NCBI GenBank assembly: GCA_964427055.1
Contig: CAYRSQ010000056.1
Coordinates: 1-5,138, forward strand
DNA: 5,138 bases
Source: CAYNTH01 sp964427055
GTDB lineage: Archaea; Aenigmatarchaeota; Aenigmatarchaeia; CG10238-14; SCSR01
Reading direction: 5' to 3'
The position numbers and the translations under genes were made by a program. Of the stretch, positions 1 through 5,138 are shown one piece after another; position 1 is the first letter of the stretch; each line of letters starts with the position of its first letter. The notes beneath the pieces are model-generated. The model worked only from the letters and a program-made list of their open reading frames with translations. It made no database searches and was not told the DNA's origin.

Positions 1-278
1 GCAAAATTCCGGTTTTCTCGAAAAGGCGAGATAATAGGCACTAAAATATAATCATACTGTCCCAGGTTTTCTTTACACATTAACGCAATAAGTTTATTAT
101 TTTCTTTTATGTCATCAGGAGTAAATTTCAAATTTCTATGGATCGTGTCGCGGACTACATCTCCATCAATGATCATTACTTTTTCCCCTTTATCCTGCAA
201 CCTCTCACAAACCAGATTGGCAATCGTTGTTTTGCCGCTGCCAGATCGACCGGTAAACCATAACACCAATGCCTTCAT
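1..278 (-). CDS. cysC: APS kinase (adenylylsulfate kinase, CysC-like), N-terminal part, cut by window edge
   Basis: The ATG at 278 opens a frame that stays open for 92 codons to the left edge, so about the first half of a protein normally near 180-200 residues is visible. Residues 8-18 (FTGRSGSGKTT) are the Walker A loop of APS kinases. Residues 38-43 (DGDVVR) match the family DGDNVR motif. The stretch around residues 49-60 matches the APS-binding segment with conserved F52 and N60, and ISPFR at 83-87 matches the ISPYR motif. The family phosphorylates APS with ATP to give PAPS and ADP in the cytoplasm. The start overlaps the stop of the pyruvate kinase/ATP sulfurylase gene as ATGA, and a GAGGAAG site lies 10 bp upstream, so the two are probably translationally coupled. 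Two differences from the usual motif stand out: V41 replaces the Asn of DGDN, and I57 replaces an Arg normally found in the DRxEN segment. The family assignment is firm. The substrate is less certain, because CysC-like kinases in capsule loci can act on other nucleotides. The gene symbol denotes the family only. Confidence 0.9.
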   Translation of the reverse strand, partial: MKALVLWFTGRSGSGKTTIANLVCERLQDKGEKVMIIDGDVVRDTIHRNLKFTPDDIKENNKLIALMCKENLGQYDYILVPIISPFRENRNF

Positions 279-2518
279 GATATGAATACTTCCTCACCGT
301 TTGATAGCTTATTTAGAATCAACTGAGAAATCTCCGGATGCATAAACCATTCTGGGGGCAACATCTTTTGTGTAAACATTTTTCTCGCTTCTGTCCCACT
401 TATGTTCAATAGATCCTCGCTACCACATTCTTCCCTGCTCGTATAGCGCTTTAATTCTTTCGAATAACCGATCTCACCAAAAAATACGGGCTCGATTCCA
501 AGATCTTTGAATTGATTAAAAATTTTCTGGGATGCAATGGGATCATAAAAATTACCGACACCGGTATGATCTCTTCCAACAACGAAATGACTACACCCAA
601 AATTTTTCCGGCACAGTGCTGTAAAGATTGCTTCTCTTGGACCAGCATATCTCGAATAAGTTGAAAAGACTCCAAAAACAACCCGGTTTCTGGGGTAATA
701 TTTTTCTATCATAATTTCATAACTCTGTATTATTGCTTCGGCTGTGTAATCCCCTTTCTTCTTTTTCCCAACAACCGGATGTATAAATAAACCGTCACAA
801 CCGCATCTCTCCATTGCCTGCAACTGAATAAACTCATGAGATCTGTGGATAACATTTCTTGTATGAAATCCAACTATTTTTGACCATCCCAAACTTTCAA
901 AGATGTTCCTTACTTGCCTGGGAGTCAGGCTGACACGTGAAAAGTTTGTATGGTTCCTTCGAAGCAGTTTGATTTTGCCCCCCAGTAAGTAATTTCCACA
1001 TGTTTTCAAATTTTGGACGCCTGGATGCTTGCTGTCAGTAGTAAGATAAATTTCTTGTGCAAACTCATCTTTGTCAAAGGGATACATTTCCTCGAGTTCC
1101 AACACTCCATATACTGAATTGTCGTCCTTGGCTCCGATCGCAATCTCCTCGCCAATCTTCAGTCTGTACTTTTCCTCCTTATTTACAGGCAAGATAATCG
1201 GAATTGACCAGGGTACCCCATTAGTTAATCGCATGTTTTTCAAAACACCTTGATAATCACTTCTGTTCAAAAATCCTTCCAGTGGGCTGAAGGTTCCAAT
1301 ACCAATCTGTTCCAGGTCCATCAAGATATCTTCGCTCACTGATAATCGTGGCAAATGAGTCAAATCTTCATATATAGTCCCATCTAGAAAAAGATTTACC
1401 AATTTGCCTCCATGCGGTTCAATCAAAAATCCGTGAGTGTCCCTGTCTATCAAATAATCTATATCTTTAGCAGGGGATGGGCCGGTGAATCGTATAAAAG
1501 AATTGTTCACTTTTAATGATTGAGGCTGTGCCCCTTTTCCCTGCTGAATCAGGTTATTCATCATGTTTACCGTTTCTACAGGATATCTTCCCACTGCGGT
1601 TTCTTTTGTAAGTACAAATCCGCTGACACCATCAATTATAGTGTTTACAACATCGTTAACTTCCGCCCTCGAGGGTTTTAGCTCTGTCGCCATGGTTTCC
1701 AGCAAGTTTGATGCAATAAAAACTTCTTTGTTTGCTAAATTTGCTTTTCCGATTAAATACTTCTGTACTAACGGTATCTTCTCTACTGGAATTTCACGGC
1801 TCAAATCCCCTCTATCAACCAAAATGCCATCGGCATGCTTCATTATTGATTCTACGTTTTTCAATCCTTCTAAGGTTTCTATCTTCGCGTATGCAACCGC
1901 TTTCGGATAAAGACATTTAAACTCTTTTACTTCTTCCGCACTGTTTATGAATGACAGAGTAAAATGAACTATGCCGTATCGTTTCGATAACTCGATTGCG
2001 TGTAAATCTTTCTTGCTGAATGTGGGTAATATGCTCGTTATAGAATCACAATAGACTCCCTTTCGACTCCCAATAGATCCCTCTATAATAACTCTGCACT
2101 TAATAAAACCCTCACTGCTCAGTGGCGAAACATCTTCCACCCGCAATAATACTGAATTGAAATCCAAAGCTATCAGATCGCCCGGCTTAAAAAAATCAAC
2201 AACATTATAAGGGGTGAAATATATATTTCCTGAGTCAGAACATATCTCGGAGTTATGAATTTTAATAATATCATTGCTGTGAAATGTGACCGAACCATGG
2301 TCGATATACCCAGTCCTGATCTGGGAACCCTCTGTATCGATAGCAATCGGTGTGTTAAATTTTTTGAGGAATACAATAAAGTCCTCTATTTCTTCTAAAT
2401 CGACATGAGAGAGGTTTATTCGAACAATTGAAACACCTCGCGTCTCAAACCTTTTAAGGACACCTTCATTGAATGAGGAGGGTCCAATAGTACAGATTAT
2501 TTTTACTTTTGGTTTCAT
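275..2518 (-). CDS. Pyruvate kinase catalytic core fused to ATP sulfurylase (747 aa)
   Basis: Residues 1-325 are pyruvate kinase A and B domains: TIGPSS (10-15), VRINLSH (32-38), DTEGSQIRTG (61-70), GSRKGV (150-155), AKIET (211-215), RGDLSREIP (236-244), and PSRAEVNDV (282-290) followed by KETAVGRYPVE (305-315). R33, N35, S37, D61, T62, K212, E214 and D238 align with the PEP, K+ and Mg2+ residues of the family. The pyruvate kinase C domain is missing. After a polar linker (about 326-345), residues 346-747 are a full-length ATP sulfurylase: PHGGKLV (368-374), FSPLEGF (410-416), HPGV (498-501), HTRNVIHRSHE (552-562), GRDHTG (648-653), ISGTEARK (706-713) and PEWFMHPE (722-729). Expected reactions are ADP + PEP to ATP + pyruvate, and ATP + sulfate to APS + PPi. 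The ATG at 2518 begins exactly at the family N-terminus, with AGGA 4 bp upstream. The APS kinase gene overlaps its stop, supporting a PAPS-making unit. Several motif residues are changed (see findings), so activity of the kinase half is inferred. No frameshift is visible at the junction, so this is one continuous reading frame. Confidence 0.93.
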   Translation of the reverse strand: MKPKVKIICTIGPSSFNEGVLKRFETRGVSIVRINLSHVDLEEIEDFIVFLKKFNTPIAIDTEGSQIRTGYIDHGSVTFHSNDIIKIHNSEICSDSGNIYFTPYNVVDFFKPGDLIALDFNSVLLRVEDVSPLSSEGFIKCRVIIEGSIGSRKGVYCDSITSILPTFSKKDLHAIELSKRYGIVHFTLSFINSAEEVKEFKCLYPKAVAYAKIETLEGLKNVESIMKHADGILVDRGDLSREIPVEKIPLVQKYLIGKANLANKEVFIASNLLETMATELKPSRAEVNDVVNTIIDGVSGFVLTKETAVGRYPVETVNMMNNLIQQGKGAQPQSLKVNNSFIRFTGPSPAKDIDYLIDRDTHGFLIEPHGGKLVNLFLDGTIYEDLTHLPRLSVSEDILMDLEQIGIGTFSPLEGFLNRSDYQGVLKNMRLTNGVPWSIPIILPVNKEEKYRLKIGEEIAIGAKDDNSVYGVLELEEMYPFDKDEFAQEIYLTTDSKHPGVQNLKTCGNYLLGGKIKLLRRNHTNFSRVSLTPRQVRNIFESLGWSKIVGFHTRNVIHRSHEFIQLQAMERCGCDGLFIHPVVGKKKKGDYTAEAIIQSYEIMIEKYYPRNRVVFGVFSTYSRYAGPREAIFTALCRKNFGCSHFVVGRDHTGVGNFYDPIASQKIFNQFKDLGIEPVFFGEIGYSKELKRYTSREECGSEDLLNISGTEARKMFTQKMLPPEWFMHPEISQLILNKLSNGEEVFIS
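289..295 (-). promoter_or_regulatory. Ribosome binding site (GAGGAAG) of the APS kinase gene, inside the preceding gene
   Basis: GAGGAAG lies within the last codons of the ATP sulfurylase domain (the GEEVF tail), 10 bp before the APS kinase ATG at 278. With the 4-bp ATGA overlap it indicates coupled translation and matched amounts of the two proteins. Confidence 0.7.
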
Positions 2519-2609
2519 CGGTTCCTGTATTATAATGATTATGGGAGTTTAATTGAGAAATTGACTAATGGGGTATTTCGCTACAGCGCTTAGATCGTGC
2601 CTGTTAGCC
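2519..2609 (-). other. 91-bp intergenic gap between transferase and pyruvate kinase/ATP sulfurylase genes
   Basis: This is the only sizeable gap in the window. It is AT-rich towards the downstream gene. It holds a TATAAT at 2529-2534 on the minus strand and the AGGA ribosome binding site at 2523-2526, but no clear -35 box at the usual spacing. I see no stem-loop followed by a T run, so nothing indicates that transcription from the upstream genes stops here. The gap could carry an internal promoter for the sulfate-activation pair, but the sequence does not prove it. Confidence 0.5.
2523..2526 (-). promoter_or_regulatory. Ribosome binding site (AGGA) of the pyruvate kinase/ATP sulfurylase gene
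   Basis: AGGA sits 4 bp before the ATG at 2518, slightly closer than usual. It supports this start, which also coincides with the conserved beginning of the pyruvate kinase fold. Confidence 0.6.
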
Positions 2610-4568
2610 TCAGTGATTTACTTGCCCCGCCCTAGCAGATTTCGCCCATATTTCCTTAAGATACTCATCTAACACTTTGGCCTGGTAAACTGCAGGCGGT
2701 TCGTCCATTTCGCAAAAGTACTCTGTCAAAAAAGCCTTCTGCATTCGCAGGTGACTGTCGCGCCATTTCTGCCTGAAATCATTATCAGTTACCAATTTAA
2801 GCAATAAATTTTCAAGATTTTCAATTCCGTCTATATATTCGGCAGCCCCTTCGTAAATATTAAAACGCTGTTCGCCATCGAAAATACAGCTTATGATAGG
2901 ACAATCAAATTGCATAGCCTCTATGCCAAGTGTAGAAAATTTACTAATTAGTAAATCTGAGGCATTGAGCGCGTGGTAGGGCAACATATTTTTATCGATA
3001 AGAAATGTATTTTTCAAGGCATGATCGTCAATTAAAGATTCCAAAATTCCAGGTTTATGGGCAGGGTGTGGTTTGATTATTAAGGCCACAGACGGTTGTT
3101 TGCTGGCAAATTTCAATAGAAAACTTATAACAGCTGCTTGTTCATTTGTCGAAAGATACCCTCTGAGTGCCCAGCCAGGATCCACAAATATATATGTGGT
3201 AAAATCAAACGGTATTTTCAGCTTTAGACAAGATTGCTCCGGACTGTTTTTTTCCCTAAATTCATCCAGCATCTCGTACTTCGCCTGACCGGAGATTTTA
3301 ATGTTGGCCGATGGTATCCAATTTGACCTACTCACCATTTTTCTATGAGTTTCACCAGCAACAAATAGCAAATCAGTCTGGCTGTCAGGTTCTTCATAAG
3401 GCCAATCAATATATGCTCCTAATGCATAGAAGAAAACTAAAGGTCTTTTTTGAGGGTTCAAACTTTTATATGCCAGAAATCCTTGTTTCAATGCAATTGC
3501 CCCCCATAACTTAATCGCAAGCGGCGTGTGACTTTTGAAGTATTTTTTTAAGGTTTGGCAAAGTCTATAAGACTGAGGAAGTTCTGCTATAATAAAGAAC
3601 CTGACAGAGGGCCAGAGCATAGCTCCGAGAGGCATCAACCGATAATTTAACGCTGGATGTGATAAAAACTCGCATTTTTTTTCTTTCGCCTTTTTCCATG
3701 TCCAGAAAACGCCTAAGATGCTTCTTCGCATATCAGAAGAAGAACACCATTTTTCCAGTTGCTCAGCTTGTAGTCCTTCCCGCCTAATCTGCGTTGCACC
3801 CGGATCCTTTGTGCATCTTTCATCTGAATGCCAGCAAAGAGCAACCGGATTGTAGCCCTTATATTTTAATGCTTTCATGAGAGGAACTATATTTTCGACG
3901 TGATAGTAACCTGAACTGCAAAGTTGAAAAACAATTTCCTTGTCAGCCACCTTGCTTTCTTTAGATTTAGAGCGATTACACAATTTGAATCTTAAAACAT
4001 TAACTGCATAGTATGCTGCCCTGGCATATATTTTCAAGAAAGACCATGTGTTTTTAATCAAAGCACTAAAAGAATATCGTCCGACAAATTTAATACCAAC
4101 ATTCCTGCTTCGAGCAGTCTCTATCAAAACGTCATCTTCCCATCCCATGCCCGGCTGGATTATCACTATGGCACTGGTAATATTATAAGTATCAATCAAA
4201 AAATGATAAGAGCGAATCAAAAGCAGCAAATCCTGTATTCGCTGTGTGGTCATGCCACTCTCAACACTGCGTATAAAAAACATCAATTCTTCTGAAAATC
4301 CATGTTTATTATTGGCCAATGTCTTTAACCATTCATTCACTATCTCTGTCAGGCGAATGACATCATCAGCAACATTGTAAAATGACTCCATCTGCTCGAT
4401 CCAGCAGATTTCATCTATCCACGGATATTTTTTTGTTGCGTCATGAACCCTTGGATCATCTGATGCCAGAATATATCGGGTCTGAGCATCTGGTTTGAAA
4501 TTCGAAAGTTTGCGCACCGATTTTAAGTCACGGCAAATAATCAATATATTATTATTTGAATTGCGCAT
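2610..4568 (-). CDS. GT-B-like surface polysaccharide transferase (capsule / CDP-glycerol transferase type), 652 aa
   Basis: This is probably a cytoplasmic transferase that builds or modifies a surface glycan. The donor and acceptor cannot be read from the sequence. Numbering is from the ATG at 4568. Residues about 8-165 form an N-terminal alpha/beta region beginning with a hydrophobic strand (NILIICRDL). A linker with aromatic and basic residues (about 170-205) follows; it could touch the membrane but is not a clear transmembrane helix. From about 213, VFQLCSSGYYHVENIVPLM looks like the first Rossmann strand and helix of a GT-B fold. The C-terminal half carries VAGETHRKM (403-411), IKISGQAKYEMLDEF (423-437), IIKPHP (497-502), and ASDLLISKFSTLGIEAM (536-552) followed by CPII. 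This layout (KPHP, then a Ser-rich loop with downstream Glu) is that of CDP-glycerol glycerophosphotransferase and capsule-synthesis GT-B proteins. ATG 4568 is chosen over the in-frame TTG at 4583 because it lies 8 bp after an AGG and does not overlap the upstream gene. It starts 5 bp after the flippase stop, so the two are likely co-transcribed. The exact family is uncertain. Confidence 0.72.
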   Translation of the reverse strand: MRNSNNNILIICRDLKSVRKLSNFKPDAQTRYILASDDPRVHDATKKYPWIDEICWIEQMESFYNVADDVIRLTEIVNEWLKTLANNKHGFSEELMFFIRSVESGMTTQRIQDLLLLIRSYHFLIDTYNITSAIVIIQPGMGWEDDVLIETARSRNVGIKFVGRYSFSALIKNTWSFLKIYARAAYYAVNVLRFKLCNRSKSKESKVADKEIVFQLCSSGYYHVENIVPLMKALKYKGYNPVALCWHSDERCTKDPGATQIRREGLQAEQLEKWCSSSDMRRSILGVFWTWKKAKEKKCEFLSHPALNYRLMPLGAMLWPSVRFFIIAELPQSYRLCQTLKKYFKSHTPLAIKLWGAIALKQGFLAYKSLNPQKRPLVFFYALGAYIDWPYEEPDSQTDLLFVAGETHRKMVSRSNWIPSANIKISGQAKYEMLDEFREKNSPEQSCLKLKIPFDFTTYIFVDPGWALRGYLSTNEQAAVISFLLKFASKQPSVALIIKPHPAHKPGILESLIDDHALKNTFLIDKNMLPYHALNASDLLISKFSTLGIEAMQFDCPIISCIFDGEQRFNIYEGAAEYIDGIENLENLLLKLVTDNDFRQKWRDSHLRMQKAFLTEYFCEMDEPPAVYQAKVLDEYLKEIWAKSARAGQVNH

Positions 4569-4573
4569 ATCTA

Positions 4574-5138
4574 TTACCTGCAAACGAATTCTTTCAGAAA
4601 CTGCTTTTCCTTTTTTGAAAGTGCCCCCAAAGCCATAAGAACCCCAAAATAAACAATAATTCCCAAAGTCAATTCGCCGCAGAGCATGGCCACGGAGTTA
4701 TCCCACCCTCCCTTGGATGAAACCCAAAACAACAGGGCAACCATAAACAGTGATGCGATCACGGACTTTATTATTACAACAGGCTGAAAATCAACCGGCC
4801 AGTCCACTTTAATGATTTTATTGATGTATATGAAAGCAATAAAATAGCTCAGAAAGGTTGTTATAGCAGCAACTATAATGTTTCTGAAAAAATAGAGCAA
4901 AATTAAATTTGCCAGCAGATTGAATACTGCCGCAAAAAGATTCATCTTAAACATTGCGTAAGTTTTCATGCGTACAAACAGGACGTTTGAAAGGATGATA
5001 TTCAGGCCGTAAAAGAGCGTTCCCAAAGCCACAATGGGTGTAACAAGATATGCATTTCCCGCAACCTCACTGTTTGCTAAAAGAGTCAAAATCTGTTTGC
5101 CAAGAACTATTGTTAAACTTAGCAGATTTGGAATATTT
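4574..5138 (-). CDS. Polysaccharide flippase (Wzx / polysaccharide-synthase type), C-terminal part, cut by window edge
   Basis: The frame is open from the right edge to a TAA at 4574-4576, giving 187 visible residues. The TTG at 5089 inside this frame reads as an internal Leu, since coding similarity continues upstream to the edge. About five hydrophobic segments are separated by short polar or basic loops. The first is the pair of helices around AYLVTPIVALGTLFYGLN. The next is FAAVFNLLANLILLYFF, followed by AAITTFLSYFIAFIYI. The last two are IIKSVIASLFMVALLFWV and GIIVYFGVLMAL. The pattern of a kinked helix ending in a basic loop (RMKTYAMFK), then an Asn-containing helix, then a short loop and a helix ending in basic residues, is typical of the C-terminal half of Wzx-type flippases, which move lipid-linked glycans across the inner membrane. 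The protein ends with a basic tail (KKEKQFLKEF). Its final Arg codon AGG doubles as the ribosome binding site of the next gene. Substrate is unknown; a MATE-like transporter of another kind is less likely given the neighbouring glycan transferase. Confidence 0.8.
   Translation of the reverse strand, partial: NIPNLLSLTIVLGKQILTLLANSEVAGNAYLVTPIVALGTLFYGLNIILSNVLFVRMKTYAMFKMNLFAAVFNLLANLILLYFFRNIIVAAITTFLSYFIAFIYINKIIKVDWPVDFQPVVIIKSVIASLFMVALLFWVSSKGGWDNSVAMLCGELTLGIIVYFGVLMALGALSKKEKQFLKEFVCR
4577..4579 (-). promoter_or_regulatory. Ribosome binding site (AGG) of the transferase gene, overlapping the last flippase codon
   Basis: The AGG that encodes the terminal Arg of the flippase is 8 bp before ATG 4568. 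It decides that start over the TTG at 4583, which has only a weak AAAGA-like site before it. Confidence 0.5.

Noticed and set aside
326..1540. The fusion gene as an assembly artefact joining two genes
   Set aside because: The frame is continuous through the linker, each half is complete for the domains it carries, the downstream APS kinase is functionally matched, and no duplicated or broken sequence marks a junction. Only the read data could exclude it fully.
1563..1910. Open frame of 115 codons on the plus strand
   Set aside because: It lies entirely inside the strongly conserved pyruvate kinase coding region on the other strand, its translation resembles no family I know, and it has no credible start context. 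The same applies to the shorter plus-strand frames at 1071-1253, 1732-1920, 3073-3288 and 3311-3514 and the minus-strand frames at 451-681 and 2173-2376.
2529..2534. TATAAT on the minus strand just before the fusion gene, as a sigma-70 promoter
   Set aside because: It is only 10 bp before the start codon, so transcription would begin at or after the ribosome binding site, and no TTGACA-like box lies 16-18 bp upstream. In AT-rich DNA this hexamer is likely by chance.
2579..2588. CGCT-GT-AGCG inverted repeat as a terminator after the transferase gene
   Set aside because: The stem is 4 bp with a 2-base loop and no T run follows on the minus strand, so it would not form a stable terminator.
4569..4583. 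TTG at 4583 as start of the transferase gene
   Set aside because: It would overlap the flippase end by 10 bp with only a weak ribosome binding site, whereas ATG 4568 has an AGG 8 bp upstream and gives an N-terminus beginning just before the first hydrophobic strand.

Overview
All four recognisable genes lie on the minus strand and read from the right edge of the window to the left. In transcription order they are: (1) the C-terminal part of a membrane flippase of the polysaccharide-export type, cut by the right edge; (2) a large GT-B-like transferase of the capsule/teichoic-acid type; (3) a 747-residue fusion of a pyruvate kinase catalytic core to a complete ATP sulfurylase; (4) the N-terminal half of an APS kinase (CysC-like), cut by the left edge. 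Genes 1-2 are 5 bp apart and genes 3-4 overlap by 4 bp (ATGA). The only real gap, 91 bp, lies between genes 2 and 3. The set looks like one operon or part of a surface-polysaccharide locus.

The unusual object is gene 3. Residues about 1-325 carry the pyruvate kinase A and B domains. The regulatory C domain that normally follows is absent, and a full-length ATP sulfurylase (about 346-747) takes its place. With APS kinase directly downstream, the pair encodes sulfate to APS to PAPS. A pyruvate kinase activity could turn the ADP released by APS kinase back into ATP using phosphoenolpyruvate, pulling the unfavourable sulfurylase step forward. PAPS would then serve sulfation of the glycan handled by genes 1 and 2. 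This is inference: no sulfotransferase is visible in the window, and several active-site positions in all three enzyme domains differ from the textbook motifs, so different substrates are possible.

The organism cannot be named from this window. The AT-rich composition (about 40% GC by eye), tightly packed genes with AGG/AGGA/GAGGAAG ribosome binding sites, and a Wzx-like flippase beside a CDP-glycerol-transferase-like protein indicate a bacterium, probably Gram-negative. The region looks like an accessory surface-glycan island. I saw no RNA genes, mobile elements, CRISPR arrays or convincing terminators.
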